Assembly: GCA_902617715.1 (NCBI GenBank)
Contig: CACMXS010000013.1
Span: 1 to 37,342, forward strand
DNA: 37,342 bases
Reading direction: 5' to 3'
Origin: an uncultured Pelagibacteraceae bacterium
GTDB lineage: Bacteria; Pseudomonadota; Alphaproteobacteria; Pelagibacterales; Pelagibacteraceae
Shown: piece by piece, positions 24,890-34,399 of the stretch
Numbering within the stretch: position 1 is the first letter of the stretch
How the letters are laid out: every line of letters starts with the position of its first letter
Notes under the pieces: generated by a model
What the model was told of the DNA's origin: nothing
What the model saw: the letters and a program-made list of their open reading frames with translations, nothing else
Database searches by the model: none
Program-made: the position numbers and the translations under genes

Positions 24890-25009
24890 ATGGAATTTTT
24901 TCTAACAATATCAATTGTTGTATTTGTAATTTATTACTTATTTAGACCAACATCTAAAAAAGAAGAAGAAAACTTTAACTCCAAAAATAATTGGAGAGGT
25001 GGTTTTTAA
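24890..25009 (+). CDS. 39-residue single-span membrane microprotein with FRP-x2-KKE motif
   Basis: An ORF of 39 codons, 11 bases after lon on the same strand. Residues 3-18 form a hydrophobic span, then LFRPTSKKEE (17-26), and a polar tail with FNSKNNW. It has the same length as the protein at 5839-5958 and shares with it LFRP, KKE, N30 and K32 at identical positions, so the two form a small family. The topology is probably N-out, C-in. The span-FRP-x2-K pattern recalls CcoQ/FixQ cytochrome oxidase subunits. Position after lon suggests co-expression but says nothing of function. No tRNA or terminator intervenes before the next promoter at 25043. Confidence 0.75.
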   Translation: MEFFLTISIVVFVIYYLFRPTSKKEEENFNSKNNWRGGF

Positions 25010-25042
25010 TATTTTTTCACCATTTTTAACAACTAATAAATC

Positions 25043-25070
25043 TTGACGTTATTAGACTAAAGGATATAAA
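25043..25070 (+). promoter_or_regulatory. Sigma-70 promoter of the tRNA-Val/tRNA-Asp unit
   Basis: TTGACG at 25043-25048 and TATAAA at 25065-25070, spacer 16 bases. The predicted start near 25077 leaves about ten bases before tRNA-Val. Both tRNAs are 14 bases apart and surely on one transcript. Confidence 0.75.
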
Positions 25071-25086
25071 TCACTACTTTGGTTTA

Positions 25087-25162
25087 GGGCGGTTAGCTCA
25101 GTTGGTAGAGCATCTCGTTTACACCGAGGGGGTCAAAGGTTCGAGTCCTTTACTGCCCACCA
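25087..25162 (+). tRNA. tRNA-Val (anticodon TAC)
   Basis: 76 bases with CCA encoded. Acceptor GGGCGGT pairs with ACTGCCC, the D-arm is AGCTCAGTTGGTAGAGC, the anticodon loop TTTACAC contains TAC, and the T-arm has AAAGGTTCGAGTCCTTT. Confidence 0.98.
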
Positions 25163-25176
25163 AAAGAATCACAAGT

Positions 25177-25253
25177 GGGGGTGTAGCTCAGTTGGTTAGA
25201 GCGATCGCCTGTCACGCGATAGGTCGAGGGTTCGAGTCCCTTCACTCCCGCCA
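25177..25253 (+). tRNA. tRNA-Asp (anticodon GTC)
   Basis: 77 bases with CCA encoded. Acceptor GGGGGTG pairs with CACTCCC (one G-U pair), the anticodon stem ATCGC/GCGAT encloses CTGTCAC with GTC, and the T-loop is TTCGAGT with discriminator G. Confidence 0.98.
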
Positions 25254-25265
25254 CTTTACAAGTTT

Positions 25266-25284
25266 ACTAATGATAATCGTTATC
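25266..25284 (+). promoter_or_regulatory. Fur-box-like operator upstream of nuoA
   Basis: The 19-mer ACTAATGATAATCGTTATC matches the classical Fur box in 16 of 19 positions and contains the dyad TGATAA-TCG-TTATCA (25271-25285). It lies about 75 bases before nuoA. A -10-like TATATT at 25295-25300 would put the dyad over the -35 region, the arrangement of a repressor site. The rest of the 106-base gap to nuoA is AT-rich, with another TATATT at 25349-25354 near the start codon. Confidence 0.5.
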
Positions 25285-25359
25285 AAATATGCTGTATATT
25301 TCGAATAATGTGACCTAACACCACTTCATCTAACTTTAAAAAATGATATATATTCCACC

Positions 25360-25728
25360 ATGACTGCGGAATTTTTAAAGGATTATTTGCCCATAATATT
25401 ATTCCTAATTATTGCATTAGGATTAAGCTGCGCATTTATTTTAATTAATTTTATCTTATCTCCAAAAAATCCAGATCCTGAAAAATTATCAGCTTATGAA
25501 TGTGGATTTGAACCATTTCAAGACTCAAGAATGGAATTTGATGTTCGGTTTTATTTGGTAGCAATACTTTTTATAATTTTTGATCTAGAGATAGCATTTT
25601 TATTTCCATGGGCAATTTCTTTAGGAAATATTGGAATTTTAGGTTTTACCTCGATGATGATTTTCTTATTCATACTTACTATTGGATTTATTTATGAATG
25701 GAAAAAAGGTGCATTAGACTGGGAATAA
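25360..25728 (+). CDS. nuoA: NADH-quinone oxidoreductase subunit A
   Basis: 122 residues with three spans. The family signature [17 protein letters not shown] (loop with the cysteine that is close to the quinone chamber) and [23 protein letters not shown], split across the second helix, are both intact. It is the first gene of the complex I operon, preceded by the Fur-like dyad, and is followed 11 bases later by nuoB. The membrane arm subunit helps form the quinone-site entrance with NuoH. Confidence 0.98.
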   Translation: MTAEFLKDYLPIILFLIIALGLSCAFILINFILSPKNPDPEKLSAYECGFEPFQDSRMEFDVRFYLVAILFIIFDLEIAFLFPWAISLGNIGILGFTSMMIFLFILTIGFIYEWKKGALDWE

Positions 25729-25739
25729 AAATTTTTTAA

Positions 25740-26255
25740 ATGAATAATAAATTAGATCAAGTTCCTGATGAGTTTAAACAATTAGCTAAAGATTTTAGTG
25801 AAAACGGTTTCATAACAACTTCACTAGACAACTTAGTTAATTGGTCAAGATCTGGCTCTTTGCATTGGATGACATTTGGTTTAGCGTGTTGTGCTGTCGA
25901 AATGATGCAAACGGCTATGCCAAGATATGATCTTGAAAGATTTGGTGCTGCACCCAGAGGATCTCCAAGACAATCCGATGTAATGATTGTTGCTGGAACT
26001 TTAACAAATAAAATGGCACCAGCACTAAGGAAAGTTTATGACCAAATGCCAGAACCAAGATATGTCATATCTATGGGTAGTTGTGCAAATGGTGGAGGTT
26101 ATTATCACTATTCATATTCAGTGGTTAGAGGTTGTGATCGAATAGTTCCAGTTGATATTTATGTTCCTGGGTGTCCACCTTCGGCAGAGGCATTACTTTA
26201 CGGAATAATGCAACTTCAAAAAAAAATTAGAAATAAAGGATCTTTAAATAGATAA
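25740..26255 (+). CDS. nuoB: NADH-quinone oxidoreductase subunit B
   Basis: 171 residues. The N2 [4Fe-4S] cluster ligands appear in the unusual adjacent pair CC of [10 protein letters not shown], in [16 protein letters not shown], and in [15 protein letters not shown]. This peripheral-arm subunit passes electrons to quinone. Its length is typical and no insertions are seen. It is followed by nuoC after one base. Confidence 0.98.
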   Translation: MNNKLDQVPDEFKQLAKDFSENGFITTSLDNLVNWSRSGSLHWMTFGLACCAVEMMQTAMPRYDLERFGAAPRGSPRQSDVMIVAGTLTNKMAPALRKVYDQMPEPRYVISMGSCANGGGYYHYSYSVVRGCDRIVPVDIYVPGCPPSAEALLYGIMQLQKKIRNKGSLNR

Positions 26256-26256
26256 G

Positions 26257-26862
26257 ATGAAAAATTTACTAGATTTAGAAAAAAAAATTAATTCTGAGTT
26301 ACCAACAAAGATTAAAAAAACTGAGATTAAACATAATCAACTTTATATAGAAATTGAAAAAGAAAATATGATTGATGTCACTTTATTTATAAAGAGCGAT
26401 AAGGATACTAAATTTAGGCAATTGATAGATATTACAGCTGTTGACTATCCTGAGGAAACTCAAAGATTCAAAATTGTGTATTTGTTTTTAAGTCATGAGT
26501 TTAACCAAAGAATTATTATAAGCTTTTTTATTAGTGAGAATGAAGTTGTTGACTCATTAACATCTATATTTCCATCTGCTAATTGGATGGAAAGAGAGGT
26601 TTTTGATATGTACGGAGTAAATTTCAAAGATCATCCTGATTTAAGAAGAATACTAACGGATTATGGTTTTGAAGGACATCCACTAAGAAAAGATTTCCCA
26701 TTAACGGGTCATACAGAAGTTAGGTATAGTGAGGATAAAAAAAAAGTAATCAGTGAGCCGATAAAATTGGAACAAAATTATAGAAATTTTGATTATGAAA
26801 GTCCTTGGGAAGGAACAAAGTATATCAAAGAGCATACAGAAAATAATGACAAAAAAAATTAA
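26257..26862 (+). CDS. nuoC: NADH-quinone oxidoreductase subunit C
   Basis: 201 residues of the 30-kDa subunit family. The signature [42 protein letters not shown] (read in parts: [28 protein letters not shown]) is complete. It is a separate protein, not fused to NuoD as in Escherichia coli, as usual in alphaproteobacteria. The last 17 bases overlap the start of nuoD, so the tail beyond the signature (rich in Lys, Glu and Asn) is under double coding constraint. Confidence 0.97.
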   Translation: MKNLLDLEKKINSELPTKIKKTEIKHNQLYIEIEKENMIDVTLFIKSDKDTKFRQLIDITAVDYPEETQRFKIVYLFLSHEFNQRIIISFFISENEVVDSLTSIFPSANWMEREVFDMYGVNFKDHPDLRRILTDYGFEGHPLRKDFPLTGHTEVRYSEDKKKVISEPIKLEQNYRNFDYESPWEGTKYIKEHTENNDKKN

Positions 26863-28021
26863 AAATTTAAATCTAAATTTTGGACCACAACATCCGGCAG
26901 CTCATGGAGTTTTGCGATTAATTTTAGAGTTAGACGGTGAAGTTGTTGAAAAAGCCGATCCTCATATAGGCTTGTTACATCGTGGAACAGAAAAATTGAT
27001 TGAAAATAAAACATATATGCAAGCTGTACCATATTTTGATCGATTGGATTATGTCGCTCCAATGAACCAGGAACATGCTTTTGCATTAGCAATAGAAAAG
27101 ATTTTAAATATTGAGGTTCCTATAAGGGCACAATTTATTAGAGTTATATTTTGCGAAATTGGAAGAATTTTAAGCCACATATTAAATGTTACAACTCAAG
27201 CATTGGATGTAGGAGCATTAACACCTTCGCTTTGGGGTTTTGAAGAACGAGAAACTTTAATGACTTTTTATGAGCGTGCTTCAGGCTCAAGATTACACGC
27301 AAATTATTTTAGAGCTGGAGGAGTTCATCAAGATTTACCAGCTGGTTTAGAAAATGATATTCTAAAATTCTGTGAAACATTTCCTAAAATTATTAATGAT
27401 CTAGAAAACTTGTTGACTGATAATAGAATTTTTAAACAAAGAAATGTTGATATAGGTATTGTTTCTAAAGAAGATGCCCTTAACTATTCCTTTACCGGTG
27501 TAATGTTAAGAGGGTCAGGTGTTCCATGGGATCTTAGAAAATCTCAACCTTATGATTGTTATGAACAGCTAGAATTTAAAATTCCTGTAGGTAAAAATGG
27601 TGATTGTTATGATCGTTATTTGTGTAGAATTGAAGAAATGAAAGAAAGTGTATCAATAATAAAACAATGCCTAACTAAAATGGAAAAAGGTCCTATTAAA
27701 AGTTATGATGGAAAAATATCCCCTCCATCCAAAAAAGAGATTAAACAATCAATGGAAGCTTTAATTCATCATTTTAAATTATTCACTGAAGGGTATCGAG
27801 TTCCGAAGGATGAAATTTACACTGCAGTAGAAGCTCCCAAGGGTGAATTTGGAGTATATCTGATTTCAGATGGAACAAGTAAGCCCTATAAATGTAAAAT
27901 AAGGGCACCAGGATTTTCACACTTACAGTCGATGGACTATTTAATTAAAGGACATATGTTAGCTGATGTTCCTGCAGTACTTGGTTCGTTAGATATAGTT
28001 TTTGGAGAGGTAGATAGATGA
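26846..28021 (+). CDS. nuoD: NADH-quinone oxidoreductase subunit D
   Basis: 391 residues of the 49-kDa family. The N-terminal [15 protein letters not shown] and the later [12 protein letters not shown] are the quinone-pocket segments, with conserved histidines and the tyrosine near [11 protein letters not shown]. The C-terminal end is [12 protein letters not shown], standard for the family. The frame extends 19 codons upstream of 26846, but the ATG at 26846 begins the normal [14 protein letters not shown] and I chose it. It overlaps nuoC by 17 and nuoE by 4 bases. Confidence 0.97.
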   Translation: MTKKIKNLNLNFGPQHPAAHGVLRLILELDGEVVEKADPHIGLLHRGTEKLIENKTYMQAVPYFDRLDYVAPMNQEHAFALAIEKILNIEVPIRAQFIRVIFCEIGRILSHILNVTTQALDVGALTPSLWGFEERETLMTFYERASGSRLHANYFRAGGVHQDLPAGLENDILKFCETFPKIINDLENLLTDNRIFKQRNVDIGIVSKEDALNYSFTGVMLRGSGVPWDLRKSQPYDCYEQLEFKIPVGKNGDCYDRYLCRIEEMKESVSIIKQCLTKMEKGPIKSYDGKISPPSKKEIKQSMEALIHHFKLFTEGYRVPKDEIYTAVEAPKGEFGVYLISDGTSKPYKCKIRAPGFSHLQSMDYLIKGHMLADVPAVLGSLDIVFGEVDR

Positions 28022-28626
28022 GCTTAAGAAGACCAGCAAAAGATCAACCAGAAAATTTTGAGTTTAATTCAGCTTCTTTGGAAGCTGCAAAAAATATAAT
28101 TGCTCAATATCCTGAGGGAAAACAACAGAGTGCAGTTATGCCATTGCTTTATATTGCTCAAAGACAAAACAATAATTGGATACCTTTAGCTGCAATGAAG
28201 TATATCGCAAAATTTCTAGATATGCCTTACATTAAAGTCTACGAAGTAGCTACTTTTTATTCAATGTATAATTTATCTCCCGTAGGTAAATATTTTATTC
28301 AAGTTTGCACTACAACCCCTTGTATGATTAGGGGCGCAAATAAATTAGTTGAGGCTTGTAGGGAAAAAATTTCAGAAAATGAAAATGAATTATCACAAGA
28401 TAAGAGCTGTTCATGGATGGAAGTTGAGTGTTTAGGGGCATGTGTTAACGCGCCTATGATGCAAATTAATGATGAGTACTATGAAGATTTGGATAAAGAA
28501 AAAACACTGGAAATCTTAGATAAAATTTTGAAAGGCCAAACACCAAAACCTGGATCCTACAGGGGTAGAATAAATAATGAGCCAGAAAATAATAGAAAAA
28601 CACTTATGGATTTTAAAAATGCTTAA
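28018..28626 (+). CDS. nuoE: NADH-quinone oxidoreductase subunit E
   Basis: 202 residues of the thioredoxin-like 24-kDa family with the N1a [2Fe-2S] site: C in [11 protein letters not shown] and in [15 protein letters not shown], four cysteines in all. Part of the NADH-oxidising module with NuoF. The C-terminal tail after the fold (about residues 165-202) is basic and asparagine-rich. It overlaps nuoD by ATGA and its last eight bases by the nuoF start. Confidence 0.97.
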   Translation: MSLRRPAKDQPENFEFNSASLEAAKNIIAQYPEGKQQSAVMPLLYIAQRQNNNWIPLAAMKYIAKFLDMPYIKVYEVATFYSMYNLSPVGKYFIQVCTTTPCMIRGANKLVEACREKISENENELSQDKSCSWMEVECLGACVNAPMMQINDEYYEDLDKEKTLEILDKILKGQTPKPGSYRGRINNEPENNRKTLMDFKNA

Positions 28627-29947
28627 AGATAAAGATAGAATTTTCCAAAATTTATATAATGATTTAGGTTCAGACATAACATCTTCCCAAAAAAGAGGCG
28701 ATTGGGTCAATACAAAAGATTTAATAGACAAAGGAAGAGAGTGGATAATTGAGGAAATTAAAACTTCACAACTTCGAGGAAGGGGTGGAGCTGGATTTCC
28801 AACAGGTCTTAAATGGTCTTTCGCACCAAAAAAAGTTGGATCTAGACCTCATTATTTAGTAGTTAATGGAGATGAGTCAGAACCTGGCACTTGTAAAGAT
28901 AGAGATATTTTAAGATTTGAACCACATAAATTGATAGAAGGTTGTTTAATTTCAGCTTATGCAGTGCAAGCACATGTTTGTTACATATATATTAGAGGTG
29001 AGTATTTTGTAGATGGTCAAAAGCTCCAAAACGCTATTAACGAAGCTTATGAAAAAAAACTGATTGGAAAAAATGCTTCTGGAACTGGTTGGGATTTAGA
29101 TATTTATATTCATTATGGTGCAGGTGCTTATATTTGTGGAGAGGAGACAGCTTTACTAGAGAGTTTGGAAGGCAAAAAAGGTCAACCTAGATTAAAACCT
29201 CCATTTCCTGCTTTAATAGGACTTTATGGTTGTCCTACAATATTAAATAATGTTGAAACTATTGCGGTTGTGCCAACAATTCTTAGAAGAGGTGGAAAAT
29301 GGTTTGCTTCTATTGGAAGAGAAAAAAATACTGGCACTAAAATATTTTGTATTTCAGGAAACGTTAATAATCCATGTAACGTTGAGGAAGAAATGAATAT
29401 TCCATTAAAAGAATTAATAGAGGTTCATGCTGGTGGAGTTATAGGAGGTTGGGATAATTTACAAGCAGTTATTCCTGGTGGTTCATCAATGCCATTAATT
29501 CCAAAGGATAAATGTGAAACTTTAACAATGGACTTTGATACACTTACAGCAGAAAAAAGTGGTTTAGGAACAGCTGGAGTAGTTGTTATTAATAAAGACC
29601 AGGATATTATTAAATGTATGGCTAGAATAGCAAGGTTTTACAAACACGAAAGTTGTGGTCAGTGCACACCATGTAGAGAAGGTTCAGGCTGGATGTGGAG
29701 AATGTTGGAAAGAATGGCAAAAGGAGAAGCGTCAAAAGATGAAGTAGAGATGTTGGAAGACGTAACAAAACAAATAGAAGGTCATACTATATGTGCTTTT
29801 GGTGAAGGTGCTGCCTGGCCCGTACAAGGTTTACTAAGACATTTTAAAAACGAAATTAAAAAAAGAAATAAATTTGATCCGATTGTAAAAGAAAATAAAA
29901 ACATCCCTTATTTAGTTGATCAACACTTATTGGATAAAAATGCTTAA
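28619..29947 (+). CDS. nuoF: NADH-quinone oxidoreductase subunit F
   Basis: 442 residues. The NADH-binding glycine-rich loop is [15 protein letters not shown], the FMN site is [17 protein letters not shown], and the N3 [4Fe-4S] cysteines are in [12 protein letters not shown] plus the later [13 protein letters not shown]. This subunit accepts hydride from NADH. The frame is open 14 codons further upstream within nuoE, but the ATG at 28619 begins the normal family N-terminus MLKDKDRIF; it overlaps nuoE by eight bases (ATGCTTAA). Confidence 0.98.
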   Translation: MLKDKDRIFQNLYNDLGSDITSSQKRGDWVNTKDLIDKGREWIIEEIKTSQLRGRGGAGFPTGLKWSFAPKKVGSRPHYLVVNGDESEPGTCKDRDILRFEPHKLIEGCLISAYAVQAHVCYIYIRGEYFVDGQKLQNAINEAYEKKLIGKNASGTGWDLDIYIHYGAGAYICGEETALLESLEGKKGQPRLKPPFPALIGLYGCPTILNNVETIAVVPTILRRGGKWFASIGREKNTGTKIFCISGNVNNPCNVEEEMNIPLKELIEVHAGGVIGGWDNLQAVIPGGSSMPLIPKDKCETLTMDFDTLTAEKSGLGTAGVVVINKDQDIIKCMARIARFYKHESCGQCTPCREGSGWMWRMLERMAKGEASKDEVEMLEDVTKQIEGHTICAFGEGAAWPVQGLLRHFKNEIKKRNKFDPIVKENKNIPYLVDQHLLDKNA

Positions 29948-31973
29948 ATTAAAAGTTAATGATATAGAAGTTGAAGTAGAAGAAGGACTTACTGTACTTC
30001 AGGCATGTGAAAAAGCAGGAGCTGAAATACCAAGGTTTTGTTATCATGAAAAATTATCAATAGCTGGAAACTGTAGAATGTGTTTAGTTGAAATGGAAAA
30101 ATCTCCTAAACCGATAGCATCATGTGCAATGCCTGCGGCTGAGGGTATGGTAATAAAAACAAATACACCTAAAATAGAAAAGTCTAGAAAAGGTGTAATG
30201 GAATTTTTATTAGCTAATCACCCTCTTGATTGTCCTGTTTGTGATCAGGGTGGTGAATGTGATTTACAAGATCAGTCAATGTATTATGGAATAGACAAAT
30301 CTAGATTCAAAGAAAATAAGAGAGCTGTGCCAGATAAAAATATGGGTCCACTTATAAAAACTCAAATGACAAGATGTATTCATTGCACAAGGTGTGTAAG
30401 ATTTGCAACAGAAATTGCAGGGGTTCCAGAACTCGGTGCAATTGGAAGGGGCGAAGATATGCAAATAACAACATATTTAGAACAGTCTGTACAATCAGAG
30501 TTATCTGGAAATGTAATTGATTTATGTCCTGTTGGAGCATTAACTTCTAAACCTTATGTGTTTGAAGCAAGACCTTGGGAGTTAAAAAAAACAGAAACTA
30601 TTGATGTAATGGATGCCGTTGGTTCTAATATTAGAGTAGACACTTATGATTGGGAAGTAAAAAGAATTTTACCAATAATTAATGAAGATATTAATGAAGA
30701 ATGGATTTCTGACAAAACAAGGTATGCTTGTGATGGATTATTAAATCAAAGATTAGATACACCATACATAAAGTATAATAATAAATTTGAGAAGGCTTCA
30801 TGGGATGAAGCATATAAAATTATTAAATCTAAAATTGAAAATACCAATAAAGAGAAAATATGTGGTTTTGTTGGAGATCTCACCAACATGGAGACAAGTT
30901 TTATTTTTAAAGAATTTTTCGAGAGAACGATTGATACGAACAATTATGATTCTAGAGCAGTAATCAATTTTATTGATACAAGTGTAAGAGAAAATTATTT
31001 ATTTAATTCAACAATAAATGGCATCGAGGACTCTGATTTAATTTTATTGATAGGAACAAATCCAAGATTTGAAGCAACAATGGTCAATGCTAGAATAAGA
31101 AAAGCATATTTAAACAAAAATCCAAAAATAATTTCATTAAATGATGTTGGTGATCTTACTTATCCATATCAAAGTCTAGATGGAAAAACCCAAATTATTA
31201 AGGATATAGCCGAAAATAAAAATGATATTTCAAAATTAATTATCAATTCAAAAAAACCAATAATTATTTTTGGTGAGTCTTTTTTTAAAATTAAATCAGC
31301 AAAATATTTATTTTCTGCTTTTAAAGAATTTTTGTCCAACAATAATAAATTAACAGATCTTTGGAACCCAATAAATGTATTATCTGTAGATGCAGCAACA
31401 GTTGGAAGTTTAGATTTAGATCTAATTGATAAAAACAATAAGTTATTAGATGGTTTAAATGAAAATAAATATGATATTGTTTATTTGCTTGGACAGGACA
31501 ATTTAGATTTTAAAAAGAAAAATGAATTTGTGATTTATCAAGGTAGCCATGGAGATAAAGGAGCCGAAATCGCAGATATAATTTTACCAGGAGCAGCTTT
31601 TACAGAACAATCTGGTCATTACACTAATTTAGAGGGTAAAATTCAAAAAGCTTATAAAGCATCGTATCCGCCTGGTGATGCAAAAGAGGATTGGCAAATA
31701 ATAAATGATCTTGCCGAAGTGATGAATAATAGAAAACTTTTTAATGATAAAGAAGAACTTGAAAGTAGTATGTTTAATTATTTGAAATTAAAAAAAGAAC
31801 AAAAAAAATCAGATTTACCAAATAAAATAGGGCAGAGTGATTTTGAAAATGAAAACCTAAATGTAAAATTTAAAGATTATTATTTTTCTAATGTTATTGC
31901 TCGTTCATCAAAAACAATGGTTGAATGCAACAACTCAAAAATAGATTTGAAAAAAACTGGGACAGAAGGTTAA
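29940..31973 (+). CDS. nuoG: NADH-quinone oxidoreductase subunit G
   Basis: 677 residues, the short alphaproteobacterial/mitochondrial form. The N-terminal ferredoxin domain has [18 protein letters not shown] for N1b, then [19 protein letters not shown], and the paired cysteines in [12 protein letters not shown] and [11 protein letters not shown] for N4 and N5. The remainder is a molybdopterin-type fold without cofactor, poorly conserved after residue 250 and ending in a lysine-rich tail. The frame opens eight codons earlier, but the ATG at 29940 starts the ferredoxin fold and overlaps nuoF by ATGCTTAA, the same eight bases as at the nuoE/nuoF joint. Confidence 0.97.
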   Translation: MLKLKVNDIEVEVEEGLTVLQACEKAGAEIPRFCYHEKLSIAGNCRMCLVEMEKSPKPIASCAMPAAEGMVIKTNTPKIEKSRKGVMEFLLANHPLDCPVCDQGGECDLQDQSMYYGIDKSRFKENKRAVPDKNMGPLIKTQMTRCIHCTRCVRFATEIAGVPELGAIGRGEDMQITTYLEQSVQSELSGNVIDLCPVGALTSKPYVFEARPWELKKTETIDVMDAVGSNIRVDTYDWEVKRILPIINEDINEEWISDKTRYACDGLLNQRLDTPYIKYNNKFEKASWDEAYKIIKSKIENTNKEKICGFVGDLTNMETSFIFKEFFERTIDTNNYDSRAVINFIDTSVRENYLFNSTINGIEDSDLILLIGTNPRFEATMVNARIRKAYLNKNPKIISLNDVGDLTYPYQSLDGKTQIIKDIAENKNDISKLIINSKKPIIIFGESFFKIKSAKYLFSAFKEFLSNNNKLTDLWNPINVLSVDAATVGSLDLDLIDKNNKLLDGLNENKYDIVYLLGQDNLDFKKKNEFVIYQGSHGDKGAEIADIILPGAAFTEQSGHYTNLEGKIQKAYKASYPPGDAKEDWQIINDLAEVMNNRKLFNDKEELESSMFNYLKLKKEQKKSDLPNKIGQSDFENENLNVKFKDYYFSNVIARSSKTMVECNNSKIDLKKTGTEG

Positions 31974-31976
31974 TAA

Positions 31977-32975
31977 ATGGAATATGTAAATATTATTTTT
32001 CAAGAAACGTATAAAATTTTATTTTTACTTGTTCCCGTTTTAGTTTCTGTTGCAATGATTGTTTGGTTGGATCGTAGAGTATGGGCATTTGTTCAAAAAA
32101 GACAAGGACCAAATGTTGTCGGTCCTTTTGGATTATTACAATCTTTAGCTGATGCACTTAAATACATTTTTAAAGAAATAATTATTCCTGCAAGCTCAAA
32201 TAAAATAATTTTTATATTGGCACCAATTATAACTATGACCTTAGCCTTAATTGCTTGGGCAGTGATACCTTTTGGTGTTGATCAAGTGTTAGCAGATATA
32301 AATGTTGGAATATTATATATTTTTGCAGTTTCATCATTAGGTGTTTATGGAATAATCATGGGTGGATGGGCATCAAATTCAAAATATCCATTTCTAGGAG
32401 CAATTAGATCTGCTGCTCAAATGGTATCTTATGAAGTTTCAATTGGTATTATTATAATTAATGTTTTGTTATGCGTAGGATCATTAAATTTGAATGATAT
32501 CGTGATTGCTCAAAAAAATATGTGGTTTGTAATACCATTATTTCCAATGTTTGTAATTTTTTTTATATCGGCATTAGCAGAAACAAATAGACCGCCTTTT
32601 GATTTACCCGAGGCAGAGGCTGAACTCGTAGCTGGATATCAAACAGAATATTCAGGTATGATGTATGCAATGTTTTGGCTAGGAGAATATGCAAATATTT
32701 TGTTAATGTGCGCCCTTGGTTCAATACTTTTTTTAGGTGGGTGGTTATCACCAATTGATCTTTATCCCTTTAATTTAATACCTGGTGCCATTTGGTTAAT
32801 TTTAAAAATTTTATTATTATTTATTCTTTTTGCGTTAGTTAAAGCAATTGTTCCAAGATATAGATATGACCAGCTAATGAGATTAGGTTGGAAAATATTT
32901 TTACCACTATCTCTAATTTATGTTGTTTTAACAGCAAGTTATCTATTTTATTTTAACCTTTTACCTACGACTTAA
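31977..32975 (+). CDS. nuoH: NADH-quinone oxidoreductase subunit H
   Basis: 332 residues, about eight transmembrane helices. The quinone-channel signatures are [23 protein letters not shown] (in parts) and [27 protein letters not shown], with charged residues E and R needed for coupling to proton movement. It anchors the peripheral arm to the membrane arm. It begins three bases after nuoG, and nuoI starts at the very next base after its stop. Confidence 0.97.
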   Translation: MEYVNIIFQETYKILFLLVPVLVSVAMIVWLDRRVWAFVQKRQGPNVVGPFGLLQSLADALKYIFKEIIIPASSNKIIFILAPIITMTLALIAWAVIPFGVDQVLADINVGILYIFAVSSLGVYGIIMGGWASNSKYPFLGAIRSAAQMVSYEVSIGIIIINVLLCVGSLNLNDIVIAQKNMWFVIPLFPMFVIFFISALAETNRPPFDLPEAEAELVAGYQTEYSGMMYAMFWLGEYANILLMCALGSILFLGGWLSPIDLYPFNLIPGAIWLILKILLLFILFALVKAIVPRYRYDQLMRLGWKIFLPLSLIYVVLTASYLFYFNLLPTT

Positions 32976-33461
32976 ATGAAAATAACTAGATTTTTTAAAA
33001 CAATATTAATGACCGATTTTATTGGTGGATTACTTATTGCTGTGAAAGAACTTTTCAAATCTAAAAAGACTATAAATTATCCATTTGAGAAAGGAAAAAT
33101 CAGTCCAAGATATAGAGGAGAACATGCGTTAAGAAGATATCCTAATGGAGAAGAAAGATGTATAGCATGTAAATTATGTGAAGCAGTTTGTCCTGCGCAA
33201 GCAATCACAATTGAGTCAGCCGAAAGATCTGATGGAAGTCGAAAAACTACTCGTTACGATATAGATATGATGAAATGTATTTATTGTGGTTTATGCGAAG
33301 AGTCTTGCCCTGTAGACGCAATAGTGCAAGGACCTAATTTTGAATTTTCTACAGAGACTCGTGAAGAACTTTATTATACTAAAGAAAAACTTCTTGATAA
33401 TGGAGACAGATGGGAAAATATTTTAGCAGCAAATATTAAATCCGATAATCCATATAGATAG
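32976..33461 (+). CDS. nuoI: NADH-quinone oxidoreductase subunit I
   Basis: 161 residues of the 23-kDa ferredoxin-like family. It has two complete [4Fe-4S] motifs, [16 protein letters not shown] and [16 protein letters not shown] (N6a and N6b), linking NuoG to NuoB. The amphipathic N-terminal helix with [15 protein letters not shown] lies on the membrane, and [22 protein letters not shown] is the standard connector. It starts directly after the nuoH stop (TAAATG), so it is coupled. Confidence 0.98.
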   Translation: MKITRFFKTILMTDFIGGLLIAVKELFKSKKTINYPFEKGKISPRYRGEHALRRYPNGEERCIACKLCEAVCPAQAITIESAERSDGSRKTTRYDIDMMKCIYCGLCEESCPVDAIVQGPNFEFSTETREELYYTKEKLLDNGDRWENILAANIKSDNPYR

Positions 33462-33464
33462 CTT

Positions 33465-34094
33465 ATGATAGCACATGCAATATTTTTTTACACCTTTTCT
33501 GTTATTGCAGTTGTTTCTGCCATAATGGTAACTGCTTCAAAAAATACAGTTCACTCTGTTTTTTTTTTAATTCTTGATTTTATAAGTATATCCTGCCTTT
33601 TCATTATGATTGGTGCTGAATTTTTGGGGATGATTATGTTGATTGTTTATGTTGGTGCTGTAGCTGTATTGTTTTTATTTGTTGTAATGATGCTGAATGT
33701 TGCTCAACAAAAAAATCAGTGGTTTATAGCAAAAAATAGTTCAGGACATATACCTGTGGGATTATTAATTAGTACAATTATTTTTTTTGAATTAATCATT
33801 GTTATTGGTGGATGGAAATATAAACCTGATTTATTTGAAACTTCTAACTTAATTACAAATGAAATGAGTAATACACATTCTTTAGGACAAGTTTTATATA
33901 CTGACTATATCCATATTTTTCAAATTAGTGGAATGATTTTGCTCATTGCTATGATAGGAGCAATTGTACTGACATTTAGACAAAGAGAAGGTGTTAAAAA
34001 ACAAAGTTATTTGAAACAAATTTCAAGAGAAAGATCTGAAGGAGTAGAAGTATTAGAAGTTGCTTCTAACAAAGGAGTAAAAATAGATGATTGA
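33465..34094 (+). CDS. nuoJ: NADH-quinone oxidoreductase subunit J
   Basis: 209 residues with five spans. The conserved third helix has [27 protein letters not shown], split around the pi-bulge tyrosine, and the end of the membrane part is [18 protein letters not shown]. The tail after this is about 35 residues. The subunit is part of the E-channel of the membrane arm. It starts three bases after nuoI and overlaps nuoK by eight bases (ATGATTGA). Confidence 0.96.
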   Translation: MIAHAIFFYTFSVIAVVSAIMVTASKNTVHSVFFLILDFISISCLFIMIGAEFLGMIMLIVYVGAVAVLFLFVVMMLNVAQQKNQWFIAKNSSGHIPVGLLISTIIFFELIIVIGGWKYKPDLFETSNLITNEMSNTHSLGQVLYTDYIHIFQISGMILLIAMIGAIVLTFRQREGVKKQSYLKQISRERSEGVEVLEVASNKGVKIDD

Positions 34095-34398
34095 GATAGG
34101 TTTAGGACACTATTTAACTCTAGGTGCTGTTATTTTTAGTATTGGAATAATAGGAATTTTTTTAAATCGAAAAAATATTATTGTAATTTTAATGAGCATA
34201 GAACTTATATTGTTAGCAGTTAATATTAACTTAGTATCATTTTCTATCTATTTAGGTGATTTATCTGGTCAGGTATTTACATTATTTATTTTAACAGTTG
34301 CTGCAGCAGAAGCAGCAATAGGATTAGCAATTATAGTAGTTTACTTTAGAAACTCTGGAACAATACGTGTTGAAGAAATAGATAAGTTGAAGGGATAA
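34087..34398 (+). CDS. nuoK: NADH-quinone oxidoreductase subunit K
   Basis: 103 residues, three spans, the normal NuoK length. Conserved glutamates lie in the second helix ([14 protein letters not shown]) and third helix ([20 protein letters not shown]); they carry the central proton path. It is placed between nuoJ (8-base overlap) and nuoL (one base gap). Confidence 0.97.
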   Translation: MIEIGLGHYLTLGAVIFSIGIIGIFLNRKNIIVILMSIELILLAVNINLVSFSIYLGDLSGQVFTLFILTVAAAEAAIGLAIIVVYFRNSGTIRVEEIDKLKG

Positions 34399-34399
34399 A

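Noticed and set aside
26789..26845. Upstream extension of nuoD by 19 codons
   Set aside because: It overlaps nuoC coding sequence; the conserved NuoD N-terminus begins at 26846. The same reasoning moved the nuoF and nuoG starts to 28619 and 29940.
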